NCBI GenBank assembly: GCA_018822105.1
Contig: JAHJLB010000015.1
Span: 1-42,323, forward strand
Direction: 5' to 3'
DNA from: Pseudomonadota bacterium
GTDB taxonomy: Bacteria > Desulfobacterota > Desulfovibrionia > Desulfovibrionales > Desulfovibrionaceae
Length of the DNA stretch: 42,323 nucleotides
Shown here: one piece after another, positions 1 to 6,863 of the stretch
Layout: each line of letters begins with the position of its first letter
How positions within the stretch are numbered: the stretch's first letter is position 1
Notes under the pieces: model-generated
Seen by the model: the letters and a program-made list of their open reading frames with translations, nothing else
What the model was told of the DNA's origin: nothing
Databases searched by the model: none
Made by a program: the position numbers and the translations under genes

Positions 1-1
1 C

Positions 2-358
2 TACGCCGCCCAGGCCGGAGCCGCCGTGGGCGGGCTGCGCGTGAGCGCCGGCGACACCACCCCCGGCAGCCTTTCGGCCAAGCTGTCCGCAGGCGAGGGC
101 CTGGCCGAGACCCTGCTCAACCCCGGCGCGGATGAGGCCCTGCGCCTGTCCCTGGCCCTGGCCCCGGACCCCGGCCTGGAGCTGGCCGAGGGGCGGCTGC
201 GGGCGAAAATAGCCCCAGGCGGCGGGCTTGCGCGCACGGCCTCGGGCCTGGTCGCGGACACAGGCAGCGGCGCCGCCCAGCTCCCCACCAACCTGATCCT
301 GCGGCCCGCCATGGTGGCCGGCCGCGTCCTCAACCACGCACTCCAGGGAGGCATGTGA
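2..358 (+). CDS. Phage structural protein, 5'-truncated
   Basis: The reading frame is open from the window edge to a TGA at 356-358, giving 118 visible residues; the true start lies outside. The visible part contains the pattern SAGDTTPGSLSAKLSAGEG followed by ETLLNPGADEALRL, which I associate with structural/tail proteins of Desulfovibrio prophages, where such 'DTTPG' segments occur in short repeats. It is followed one base later by the next phage gene, so it belongs to the same late operon as the tail, holin and lysozyme genes downstream. The exact role (fibre, connector or decoration) cannot be read from this fragment. Confidence 0.65.
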   Translation, partial: YAAQAGAAVGGLRVSAGDTTPGSLSAKLSAGEGLAETLLNPGADEALRLSLALAPDPGLELAEGRLRAKIAPGGGLARTASGLVADTGSGAAQLPTNLILRPAMVAGRVLNHALQGGM

Positions 359-359
359 C

Positions 360-788
360 ATGGCAGCGAACAGGGAACCCATCTTCATCGGCTCAATCAC
401 CGGCAAGATCACCAACTTTTCGGCAGGCACCACCGCGACCACGGAGCAGGTCGTGTTCTCCGGCGACGCCACCGAGGCGACCCGCGTGGACGAACTCTGC
501 GTCTGGACGAACGACACCGCCAACAAGGACCTGCTGGTCTGCTTCCACGACGGGGCGATCAGCCGCGAGGCGGCGCTGGTGCAGGTGCCGCTCTCCAGCG
601 GCAACGCCAACGCCGTGGCCGCGCTGAACCTCCTGGCCAGCGGCATGATGGCCGCCCATGTGCAGGCCGACGCCGCCGGAAACAAGTTCATCAACCTCCC
701 CCCCGGCTGGTCCATCCGCGCCAAGTTCACCGCCGACCTCACCGGCGGGAAATGGGCCAACCTCATCTCGCGCGGAGGGAAATACTAG
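360..788 (+). CDS. Conserved phage structural protein, unknown role
   Basis: A 142-residue protein whose ATG lies one base after the TGA of the upstream gene, which is typical of translationally coupled phage late genes. It has no signal peptide or membrane segment. The composition (many Thr, Ala, Asn and Gly residues, alternating hydrophobic pattern, GKWANLISRGGKY end) suggests a beta-rich virion component. It sits between a truncated structural protein and a tail-appendage gene, so a head-tail or tail structural role is likely, but I do not recognise the family. Confidence 0.6.
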   Translation: MAANREPIFIGSITGKITNFSAGTTATTEQVVFSGDATEATRVDELCVWTNDTANKDLLVCFHDGAISREAALVQVPLSSGNANAVAALNLLASGMMAAHVQADAAGNKFINLPPGWSIRAKFTADLTGGKWANLISRGGKY

Positions 789-790
789 CC

Positions 791-2326
791 ATGCCCGCGT
801 TCTCGTCCCATGAAGGCGGCGGGGGCTGGCCCGGCGGGGCCGGGGGGATTCCTCCCGGTCCCTTGGGGCGTCGTTCATTGTTCGGCGACGGCGCCTATTC
901 CGGCAACGTCGTGCAGGGCGGCAGCGTGGTGCAGCCACAGGACTACATCCTTCTTGGCTCAGACATTGTTCCGGCCATGACAGGGGCGACAACATCCGGG
1001 TTCACCGTGTCCCTCGGTTCGCCGTTCAATGCTTCGTACCCGGGATGGATGGCCTTTGACGGCATCTCTCCGGCGAGCCAAGCAACCACGCCTGGGAACT
1101 CATGCTCCAGCCTGGCGACGGACACATGGACCATCCAATGCCCCGAAGTATCCAATGTCGGGGGGTATTCTGTCACCGGCACGAACTACCCCAGCGGGTA
1201 CAACGTCGATTCCTGGACCTTCCACGGCTCCAATGATGGGACGAACTGGACGCTTCTGGACTCCCAAAGCGGCCAACGCAGCGCAGTCACCAACACCAGG
1301 AAAGTCTTCAAGCTTCCGGCGTTGGCGAGCTACTCCAGGTACAAGTTCGTAATGTCAGATGCTGGCTGCGTCGAGGTGGCTGAACTGGAGCTGCTCTCCG
1401 GCACACTCCTCAAGAACGCCCTCGCCATCAGCGGAACCGCCACCGTGGCCCCGGACGCGGGCACCGGGGCCAGCGCGGTCATGTGCGACACGCTCATCCT
1501 TGACGGGGCCTCGGCCTCGCTCAGGCCCTCGGCCAACAGCAAGGCCCTCGTCGTCTTCGCCAGGACGGGCATCCAGCTCCTGAACGGAGCCAGGCTGAAC
1601 ATCGACGCGCTTGGCAGGGGCGGCAACTTCGGCAACCTCACGGCCTGGGGGCTTCTCCCGGACAGCCTCAGGCGCAAGTTGAGGCAAGCGGCCCTGGAGG
1701 CCTATGTGGTGCAGGGCGAGGGCGCGGCAGGAGCGGCGGCGCAACCCGGCGCGAATACAACCGGCTACACGGGCAGTGCCGGGGCGGCCATGCAGACGGG
1801 CGGCGGCGGGAGCGGCTGCCACGCGGGAGGCGGCACGGACCCCGGCGGCAAGGGCGGCCCCTGCTCGGGCGGCGCTGGTTCGACAGGGACGCCGTACTCG
1901 GCATCCGGGACCAGGGTTGCCCCCGAGGCTTATGGCGGGAAGGGCGGCTGGTTCAACGGCACTTGCGCTGGCGCAGCGGGCGGCGGCGCTGGCGACCCCA
2001 TTGGCCCTGGAACTGCCGGAGTTGTGACCCCTGCGTCCGGCGCTGGCGGCGGGCTGCTCATGCTGTTCACCCCGGCCTTAAGCGTCGGCTCCGGCTGCAT
2101 CGTGTCTTCGGACGGCGGGCGCGGCGGGTCGGACGCAGCCTACGGGTATCCGGGCGCGGGGGCCGGCGGCGGCATCGTCTGCATCGTCACCAAGGCCGGG
2201 GGCTACACCAACAGCGGCACTGTCCGGGCCAGCGGCGGCCTGGGCGGGCCCAACTACGGGAACAACCCCCCGTGCACGGGCGGCTCCGGCGGGGCCGGCT
2301 CGGTGAACATCTTCACGGCAACATAG
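791..2326 (+). CDS. Phage tail appendage with discoidin-like and glycine-rich regions
   Basis: A 511-residue protein. I chose ATG 791, three bases after the previous stop and preceded by GGAGGG; an in-frame GTG/ATG region further upstream overlaps the neighbour. Residues about 65-205 resemble an F5/8 type C (discoidin, galactose-binding-like) domain: a MAFDG segment, SWTFHGSNDGTNWTLLDS, and a final SRYKFVM...VEVAELELL strand. From about residue 275 to the end the protein is extremely Gly/Ala-rich (GGGGSG, GGKGG, GAGAGGG), like glycine-rich phage appendages that fold as polyglycine-II-like bundles. The combination fits a tail fibre or receptor-binding protein that touches surface sugars. The ligand is unknown, and the Gly-rich part is low complexity. 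Confidence 0.7.
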   Translation: MPAFSSHEGGGGWPGGAGGIPPGPLGRRSLFGDGAYSGNVVQGGSVVQPQDYILLGSDIVPAMTGATTSGFTVSLGSPFNASYPGWMAFDGISPASQATTPGNSCSSLATDTWTIQCPEVSNVGGYSVTGTNYPSGYNVDSWTFHGSNDGTNWTLLDSQSGQRSAVTNTRKVFKLPALASYSRYKFVMSDAGCVEVAELELLSGTLLKNALAISGTATVAPDAGTGASAVMCDTLILDGASASLRPSANSKALVVFARTGIQLLNGARLNIDALGRGGNFGNLTAWGLLPDSLRRKLRQAALEAYVVQGEGAAGAAAQPGANTTGYTGSAGAAMQTGGGGSGCHAGGGTDPGGKGGPCSGGAGSTGTPYSASGTRVAPEAYGGKGGWFNGTCAGAAGGGAGDPIGPGTAGVVTPASGAGGGLLMLFTPALSVGSGCIVSSDGGRGGSDAAYGYPGAGAGGGIVCIVTKAGGYTNSGTVRASGGLGGPNYGNNPPCTGGSGGAGSVNIFTAT

Positions 2327-2337
2327 GAGGCCGAAGC

Positions 2338-2676
2338 ATGATTCTCTTGCATCATCCCGAAGTGGAATTGTCCCGCGTCCTGCTGGCGACCCTGCCCGAG
2401 GGCTGCGCCGTGGTGGACTGGACAAGCGAGGCCCAGCGCGCGGAGCATGCGGCCCAGGACGGCCTCGCGCCCTCGGCCTTCCCCACGGTCATCGTGGACG
2501 TGCCGGCCTACGCCGAGGACAGGCCCCGGTTCGGGCAGGACGGCGAGTTCCTGGGCATGGCGCCGCTCACGGTGCCCGCGCACCAGGAGGCCCTGCGGAT
2601 GCCCGCGAGCTGGGAGGCCGTGGCCTCGTTTCTGGCCTCGGCGGCGGAGCGCGCCCGGCTCAGCCCCGCGCCCTAG
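2338..2676 (+). CDS. Small phage protein, unknown function
   Basis: A 112-residue protein starting at ATG 2338 with a good ribosome site (AGGAGG overlapping the stop of the tail-appendage gene). It has no membrane segment. The C-terminal half (ALRMPASWEAVASFLASAAERAR) looks helical. The pattern of a short acidic protein directly after a fibre gene is common for tail-fibre assembly or attachment proteins, but no family is recognised. It is followed ten bases later by the next late gene. Confidence 0.6.
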   Translation: MILLHHPEVELSRVLLATLPEGCAVVDWTSEAQRAEHAAQDGLAPSAFPTVIVDVPAYAEDRPRFGQDGEFLGMAPLTVPAHQEALRMPASWEAVASFLASAAERARLSPAP

Positions 2677-2685
2677 GAGTCGCCC

Positions 2686-3069
2686 ATGCACCAGCCCTGC
2701 GCCTTCCACGACCAGTTCATGGAGCAGATCCGCGACGCGCTTCTGGGCCTGAAGGACCAGATGCGCCAGGGCATCGAGGCCGTGGCCGCCCAGTCCCGGG
2801 CCAACGGCGAGACCCTGCTGCGCATCGCCGAGTCCCAGGTGGCCCGGCGCGAGCTCTGCGCCCGGCAGGAGGAGCGCCTCTCGGCCCTGGAGCGCGGCGA
2901 GGGCCAGCACCGCGAGGCCCACGCCCGGGAGCGCGAGGAGCACCTGGCCGAGCGCGGGGACCTCTGGGGCGCGGTGAACACCCTGCGCTTCCATGTCTAC
3001 GTGGGCCTGGGCGTGGGCCTGGTGCTGCAGCTCGTGGGCCCCTTCGTGCTCAGGGCCATGCTGAAATAG
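2686..3069 (+). CDS. Membrane-anchored coiled-coil phage protein (holin/spanin region)
   Basis: A 127-residue protein. Residues about 10-95 are charged and heptad-like (Arg/Glu-rich, with EERLSALERGEGQHREA), predicting a coiled coil. The C-terminus is one membrane span (VGLGVGLVLQLVGPFVLRAM) ending in a lysine. Its position immediately before a three-TM holin and a lysozyme places it in the lysis cassette, perhaps as an antiholin or accessory holin. The function is inferred from position only. Confidence 0.6.
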   Translation: MHQPCAFHDQFMEQIRDALLGLKDQMRQGIEAVAAQSRANGETLLRIAESQVARRELCARQEERLSALERGEGQHREAHAREREEHLAERGDLWGAVNTLRFHVYVGLGVGLVLQLVGPFVLRAMLK

Positions 3070-3080
3070 GAGGTTCACCC

Positions 3081-3482
3081 ATGCTGCTCGACTTCATCCC
3101 GCTCCTCGGCGCCGCGGCCCAGAAGCTCCTCGACCTCATCCCGGACCCGGGCGCGCGGGCCAAGGCCGCCGAGGACTACCAACGCGCCTTGCTGGACATC
3201 GCGGCCAAGGCCGAGGCCGACCAGCGCGGCATCAACAGGGCCGAGGCCCAGAGCCCGTCCCTGTTCGTGGCCGGCTGGCGCCCGGCCATCGGCTGGATCT
3301 GCGCCCTGGCCCTGGGCTTCCAGTACCTGGCGCGGCCGCTCTGGGTCTGGGCCTCCGGGGTCTGGTGGCCCGCCGCGCCCCTGCCTCCGGCCCTGGACGA
3401 CATGCTCTGGCAGCTCATGTTCGGCATGCTCGGCATGGGCTCCCTGCGCACGTTCGAAAAGATGAAGGGGGCGGGCAAATGA
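3081..3482 (+). CDS. GTA-type three-TM holin
   Basis: A 133-residue protein with the features of the 'holin of 3TMs, for gene-transfer release' family. It has an amphipathic N-terminal helix (LLDFIPLLGAAAQKLLDLI), a charged linker, the family-like stretch NRAEAQSPSLFVAGWRPAIG, and hydrophobic spans at about residues 70-92 and 110-125. It would permeabilise the inner membrane to release the endolysin. The start ATG follows an AGGAGG site. Its stop overlaps the lysozyme start (ATGA), a typical holin-endolysin coupling. The family is also common in ordinary prophages, so it does not by itself show a gene transfer agent. Confidence 0.75.
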   Translation: MLLDFIPLLGAAAQKLLDLIPDPGARAKAAEDYQRALLDIAAKAEADQRGINRAEAQSPSLFVAGWRPAIGWICALALGFQYLARPLWVWASGVWWPAAPLPPALDDMLWQLMFGMLGMGSLRTFEKMKGAGK

Positions 3483-3889
3483 ACGCGCGGCGCCTGTCCG
3501 CGGAGCTTCTGCGCGACGAGGGCCTGCGGCTCAAGCCCTACCGCTGCCCGGCGGGCCGGCTGACCATCGGCGTGGGCCGCAACCTGGAGGACCGGGGCAT
3601 CACCGAAGAGGAGGCCCTGGTCCTCCTGGACAACGACATCCGGTCCTTCTGGGCCCAGCTGGAGGCGGCGCTGCCGTGGCTCATGCAGGCCCCGGAGGAG
3701 GTGCAGGAGGTGCTCGTGAACATGTGCTTCAACCTGGGCCTGGCCGGGCTGCTGCGCTTCACGCAGACCCTGGCGCACCTGCAGGCCGGGCGCCACGGCG
3801 CGGCGGCGGCGGAGATGCTGCGCTCCAGGTGGGCCGGGCAGGTGGGCCCCCGGGCCGAGCGGCTGGCCCAGAAGCTGCGCGAGCTCTAG
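3479..3889 (+). CDS. T4-type phage lysozyme (GH24 endolysin)
   Basis: A 136-residue peptidoglycan-hydrolysing endolysin. The start ATG at 3479 overlaps the holin stop. The N-terminus carries the GH24 signature: catalytic Glu in RDEGLRLKPY, then YRCPAGRLTIGVGRN. At the position of T4 lysozyme Asp20 there is a cysteine (YRC instead of YKD), while the Thr of TIG is kept. Many prophage relatives also have YKCPAG, so the enzyme is probably active. There is no signal peptide, so export depends on the neighbouring holin. It is the last gene of the plus-strand prophage operon and is followed by a strong hairpin. Confidence 0.88.
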   Translation: MNARRLSAELLRDEGLRLKPYRCPAGRLTIGVGRNLEDRGITEEEALVLLDNDIRSFWAQLEAALPWLMQAPEEVQEVLVNMCFNLGLAGLLRFTQTLAHLQAGRHGAAAAEMLRSRWAGQVGPRAERLAQKLREL

Positions 3890-3989
3890 GCGCGCCGGGA
3901 GGCCTCGGCGTTTCCCTGCGCTGCCCGGGCGCAGTCGCCCGCGGCAAATAATCCGGGCAAACCTTCCAGGAAAGAGTCCCGAGGCAAAG

Positions 3990-4023
3990 CGGCCCGGCCA
4001 GGCATGAGCGCCTGGCCGGGCCG
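3990..4023. terminator. 13-bp perfect hairpin between convergent phage genes
   Basis: CGGCCCGGCCAGG (3990-4002) and its exact complement (4011-4023) flank an 8-base loop. It lies between the lysozyme stop (plus) and the scaffold-like gene stop (minus), as expected for a bidirectional terminator. Only a weak T-rich stretch (TTGGCCTTT) follows on the plus side. Confidence 0.6.
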
Positions 4024-4049
4024 TTGGCCTTTGGGCCGGGCAAGGGGTT

Positions 4050-4904
4050 CTAGGAGGCGCGCACGGCCGGGGCCTGCTCGCCGGGGTACAGGGTCTCGAA
4101 GCCCTGCTGCACCTGGCGCACGAAGTCCGCATCGCGGCGCGAGGGGTCGAAGTAGCGCGGGTCGCGCATCATCTCGCGCAGGCGCTGCGGGGTCAGGCTG
4201 CCGGCGGCCCCGGCGTTCTTGCCGCGCAGGCCGGTCTCGCTGACCAAGGGCGCCATGCGCGCAAAGGCCTGGACCACGCAGGCGTCGTCCGCCGCGCCGC
4301 TGGCCTCCAGGGCCTGCATCAGGGCCGGGCCGCCCAGGGCCAGCACGGCCCTGCGGGCCGCCTCCAGCACGCCCAGGGCCTCGTCGCCGTGGGCCTGGCG
4401 CAGGCCGCTCAGCTCGCGGTCGCGGCGCTTGCGGCGGTGGGCCTCGGCCTGCTCGGCGTGGCGGCGCAGGCCCTCCACGTTGAGGGGCAGAAACCAGGAG
4501 TACAGGCCGCCGGCCTGGGCGTCGGAAAGGCCCAGCTCGTGCGCCTTGGACAGGAACGCGCCCTTCAGGGCCTCGTCCACGCGGAAGTCCTCGGGCAGGT
4601 CCAGCTCCGGCAGGAGGTAGTCCTCCGGGGACTGCGGGCGCGCGCCCAGGCCCTGGGACAAGAGCGAGCCCTCGGGCTCGGCCTTGCGGCCCAGGAGCCG
4701 CTGGGCGTGCACCAGGGCCTTCAGGGCCTCCTCGCGCGTGGCGTACTTGGCCAGGGCCGGGTGGCGGCGCAGGGGGATCTGCGCCTCGGCGCCGGTGTCG
4801 TCGCGGCCCGGCGCGGTGAGCTCCTCGGGCAGCTCCAGGCGCCAGTCCGCGCCGGGGGCCGGGGCAGCGCCGCGTTTTTGGGTCTGTGCGGGGGCATCGG
4901 GCAT
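4050..4904 (-). CDS. Phage scaffolding / capsid-assembly-like protein
   Basis: A 284-residue acidic, helical protein. The start chosen is the ATG at 4904 because AAGGAG lies seven bases before it; a start six codons upstream has no such site. The segment YATREEALKALVHAQRLLGR, then SPEDYLLPELDLPEDFRVDE and a central charged helix, match what I know of scaffolding/head-assembly proteins of T7-like and Bordetella-type podoviral prophages. It should chaperone procapsid assembly. Oddly it is alone, points against the late operon, and has its own promoter block, whereas scaffold genes normally sit beside the capsid gene. It could be a rearranged or domesticated prophage gene. Confidence 0.6.
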   Translation of the reverse strand: MPDAPAQTQKRGAAPAPGADWRLELPEELTAPGRDDTGAEAQIPLRRHPALAKYATREEALKALVHAQRLLGRKAEPEGSLLSQGLGARPQSPEDYLLPELDLPEDFRVDEALKGAFLSKAHELGLSDAQAGGLYSWFLPLNVEGLRRHAEQAEAHRRKRRDRELSGLRQAHGDEALGVLEAARRAVLALGGPALMQALEASGAADDACVVQAFARMAPLVSETGLRGKNAGAAGSLTPQRLREMMRDPRYFDPSRRDADFVRQVQQGFETLYPGEQAPAVRAS

Positions 4905-4979
4905 GATGGTCTCCTTGGTCAAAGGTGGGGGGGGCTGGCCCGGACACGCGGCCCATGCCGGGCCGGGCGCTTGGCCGAG

Positions 4980-5060
4980 AGTATACCCCGACTATTTGCC
5001 GCCGGACAAAAATCACCTGGAATTGGCCGGTAAAAGGACAAAAATACCCGGTTGACAAGG
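4980..5060 (-). promoter_or_regulatory. Promoter block A upstream of the scaffold-like gene
   Basis: Read on the minus strand, TTGTCC (5004-5009) and TATACT (4980-4985) are separated by 18 bp, a sigma70-type pair about 75 bp before the start codon. Upstream is a second ATTTTTGTCC copy and a GTCAACCGGG segment. The whole block aligns almost base for base with the block at 6305-6385 in front of another phage-like gene. Confidence 0.65.
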
Positions 5061-5063
5061 TTT

Positions 5064-5426
5064 TCAGTCCAGGCGCAATTCCGCCACCTGGAGCACGCGC
5101 TGCCCGCTGAAGCCGAAGAGGCGCGTGAACTTGGGCCAGCGCGCATCGGCCGTTTGGCCCGGCTCGACCCGCAGGCCGACGATGCGCGTCTTGCCCAGGG
5201 CCCGGGCCATGGCCTTCAGCTCCTCCACATCGGCGCGCAGGGCGCGCACCGTGGCCGGGCCGAAGCGCAGCACCTCGAGGTGCAGCTCCAGGGCGTCCTC
5301 GTGCTCGGCCAGGGCCGCCGCGGCATACTCCCCGTCCTCGTCAGACAGCGAATAAAAACGGTAGCGGCCCGGATCGCGCAAGGCCTGCAGCGAAGGATGT
5401 TCGTTCATTTGCGCGTTTATGCCCAT
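5064..5426 (-). CDS. Conserved hypothetical protein, prophage-associated
   Basis: A 120-residue soluble protein. ATG 5426 is preferred over ATG 5432 because GGAG then sits seven bases upstream. It has no signal peptide or membrane segment. Acidic helical stretches (SDEDGEYAAAALAEHEDALELHLEVL) are followed by a basic C-terminal half ending GQRVLQVAELRLD. I do not recognise the family; the alternating pattern could be a small alpha/beta domain. It lies between two minus-strand phage-like genes, but its upstream region lacks the shared promoter block, so it may be regulated separately. Confidence 0.55.
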   Translation of the reverse strand: MGINAQMNEHPSLQALRDPGRYRFYSLSDEDGEYAAAALAEHEDALELHLEVLRFGPATVRALRADVEELKAMARALGKTRIVGLRVEPGQTADARWPKFTRLFGFSGQRVLQVAELRLD

Positions 5427-5519
5427 GTTCATTCTCCGCCCGCGCGGAAATTTCCAGTGTCATTCAGGCGGGGCAAGGGTTTGACGGGTTTTGCCGGGCT
5501 GAAATTTGCCTCGACATTT

Positions 5520-5549
5520 CTGTTGCCAATCAAAAGCAACAGGTATAAT
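5520..5549 (+). promoter_or_regulatory. Strong promoter with internal palindrome for the lipoprotein gene
   Basis: A perfect TATAAT (5544-5549) is the -10. The region where the -35 should lie holds an inverted repeat, CTGTTGC (5520-5526) and GCAACAG (5535-5541), which ends directly before the -10. A protein bound there would overlap RNA polymerase. The -35 match is poor (TGTTGC at 17-bp spacing), suggesting activator dependence or repression. Confidence 0.55.
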
Positions 5550-5748
5550 GACTGCGCGTGAGGGTATGGCCCCTCGTGCGGACGCGGAGCAGCCGCGTTT
5601 GCCCGGCAGGACCGTATCCCCTCTCCGGCTCCCCAGAGTCGCAGCCAAGTGGCGCATGACCGAGGGTATGGGTTCCGGGTGGGACTTCGCCGGGGATGCA
5701 GGAATTTCATGTTTGTGTTTCACCACCACCAATAGAGAGGAAGGACCC
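5550..5748 (+). other. Untranslated leader of the lipoprotein gene
   Basis: About 190 bases lie between the expected transcription start and the ATG. They include a small GC hairpin (CGCGGAGCAGCCGCG near 5587) and end in GAGAGGAAGGACCC, a good ribosome site. No known riboswitch is recognised, and no convincing gene is seen here. Confidence 0.4.
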
Positions 5749-5973
5749 ATGAAGAAGCTGTTCGCCGTTATGATCGTTGCTGCCCTGGCTCTTGGCGTTT
5801 CCGCCTGCGGTGAGAAGAAAGCCGAAGAGAAGCCCGCTGAGGCCGCTGCCGCCGCCGCCCCCGCCGCTCCTGCTCCTGCTGCTCCTGCTGAAGTGAAGCC
5901 CGCCGACGCCGCCGCCGCTCCGGCCGCCCCCGCCGCCGAGGCCGCCAAGCCCGCCGAAGCCAAGAAGCCCTAA
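5749..5973 (+). CDS. Small Ala/Pro-rich lipoprotein
   Basis: A 74-residue precursor. A Lys-Lys start, a hydrophobic core (LFAVMIVAALALG) and a lipobox VSAC predict cleavage before the cysteine and lipid anchoring, leaving about 54 residues. The mature part is almost entirely Ala, Pro, Lys and Glu (AEEKPAEAAAAAAPAAPAP), probably an extended, disordered periplasmic tether. A consensus -10, a strong ribosome site and a textbook terminator mark a monocistronic, probably highly expressed transcript. It is flanked by phage-like genes in the opposite direction and may be a host gene. No catalytic function is expected. Confidence 0.8.
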   Translation: MKKLFAVMIVAALALGVSACGEKKAEEKPAEAAAAAAPAAPAPAAPAEVKPADAAAAPAAPAAEAAKPAEAKKP

Positions 5974-5997
5974 GGCTGGGACACAAGTCCATTCCGA

Positions 5998-6026
5998 GAG
6001 GGGGCCGCATGGCCCCCTCTTTTTTT
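5998..6026 (+). terminator. Intrinsic terminator of the lipoprotein gene
   Basis: GAGGGGGCC (5998-6006), loop GCAT, GGCCCCCTC (6011-6019), followed by seven T residues (6020-6026). A 9-bp perfect stem with a U-tract is a classical rho-independent terminator. Confidence 0.92.
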
Positions 6027-6051
6027 CGCCCGCGCCCCCGGGGTTTGGGCC

Positions 6052-6282
6052 TCAGGCCTTGTCCGGGCCTGCCGGGCGCCTGGGCTCCGGCCCGGCCACC
6101 ATCCGCTCGATGTGCAGGGCCAGGCTCCGGCGGCCCTCGTTGAAGGCCGCGCGCTGCGGGTCGGGGCTGAAGGTCGACTCCCGCAGGAAGCCCTGGCGGG
6201 CCAGATCCGCCAGCACCAGCTCCCCTGCCGGCCCCGCAAAGGCCCGGGCATAGGCCTGGTGCAGATCAAGATGTTCGCGCAT
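6052..6282 (-). CDS. Bbp19-like phage protein
   Basis: A 76-residue protein with AAAGGAG seven bases before its ATG. The pattern YARAFAGPAGELVLADLA, then ESTFSPDPQRAAFNEGRRSL and a helix LHIERM, matches what I know of the short Bbp19-type proteins encoded near the capsid and portal genes of Bordetella-phage-like podoviruses. It is probably an internal virion or packaging-associated protein. Like the scaffold-like gene it stands alone on the minus strand behind the shared promoter block, with no capsid or portal gene nearby. Confidence 0.65.
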   Translation of the reverse strand: MREHLDLHQAYARAFAGPAGELVLADLARQGFLRESTFSPDPQRAAFNEGRRSLALHIERMVAGPEPRRPAGPDKA

Positions 6283-6304
6283 GGCTGCTCCTTTGTTCCG
6301 CTCC

Positions 6305-6385
6305 AGCATACACCCGGAAATGCGGCCTGGACAAAATTGCCCTGTTTTTGGCCGGGAAAAGGACAAAAATTCCCTGTTGACAGGG
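6305..6385 (-). promoter_or_regulatory. Promoter block B upstream of the Bbp19-like gene
   Basis: On the minus strand TTGTCC (6329-6334) and TATGCT (6305-6310) are spaced 18 bp. Further upstream come GGCCAAAAACAGGG, ATTTTTGTCC and the palindrome CCCTGT-CA-ACAGGG (6372-6385). The order and spacing are the same as in block A, which suggests a common activator or repressor. Confidence 0.65.
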
Positions 6386-6400
6386 TGGCGGAGCGGGCCG

Positions 6401-6439
6401 AAAAAATGGCCCGGCCCCGGTTGTCGCGAGAGCCGGGCC
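6401..6439 (-). terminator. Intrinsic terminator of the secreted-protein gene
   Basis: On the minus strand GGCCCGGC (6432-6439) pairs with GCCGGGCC (6408-6415) and is followed by ATTTTTT (6401-6407). It lies 26 bases after the stop at 6465 and just upstream of promoter block B, separating the two minus-strand units. Confidence 0.75.
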
Positions 6440-6464
6440 GCCGTGGCCGGAAAGGTCCAGGGGC

Positions 6465-6863
6465 CTACTTCCTCTTCAGCAGCACGTGCACGGCGATGGC
6501 CTTCCTGCCCTTGTGGCCGTATTGCAGCTCCATCTCGCCGCCCTTGGTGATGTTGCCGATCATGTAGCCCTCGTCGTGGTCGGCGATGAAGATCTGCCCG
6601 CCGGAGCTGATGGTGCCGCTGAAGCCCTCGCTGCGGTCCTGCTTGTCCGTGGAGCGGAAGTAGACCTTGGATCCGTGGAAGGCGTTGCCCTGCTGCTCGG
6701 CGATGGTCAGCACGAGCCTGCCGGTGCGGTAGCCGACCTTGGCCCCATGCACCGAGGGCGTTCCTTCCCAGGTGCCCACGAGGTTTGCGGCGTCGGCCGC
6801 CAGGGCCGCTGTGGCGAAGCAGGCAACGGCCAGCAGGGCGAAGAACATCAGTAGGCGTTTCAT
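6465..6863 (-). CDS. Small secreted protein, unknown function
   Basis: A 132-residue precursor. The start at 6863 is supported by AAGGAG eight bases upstream and by a clear signal peptide (KRLLMFFALLAVACFATAALA, probable cleavage after ALA). The mature part (about 110 residues) begins with a LVGTWEG motif and continues as alternating beta strands (RLVLTIAEQQGNAFHGSKV, FSGTISSGGQIFIADHD), resembling small periplasmic lipocalin-like 'GTWEG' beta-barrel proteins, though no family is certain. There is no cysteine in the mature part. It is transcribed alone and ends in its own terminator. Confidence 0.7.
   Translation of the reverse strand: MKRLLMFFALLAVACFATAALAADAANLVGTWEGTPSVHGAKVGYRTGRLVLTIAEQQGNAFHGSKVYFRSTDKQDRSEGFSGTISSGGQIFIADHDEGYMIGNITKGGEMELQYGHKGRKAIAVHVLLKRK

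Noticed and set aside
3081-3889. Proof of a gene transfer agent from the GTA-type holin
   Set aside because: This holin family is common in ordinary prophages, and the head and packaging genes needed for the claim are not in the window.
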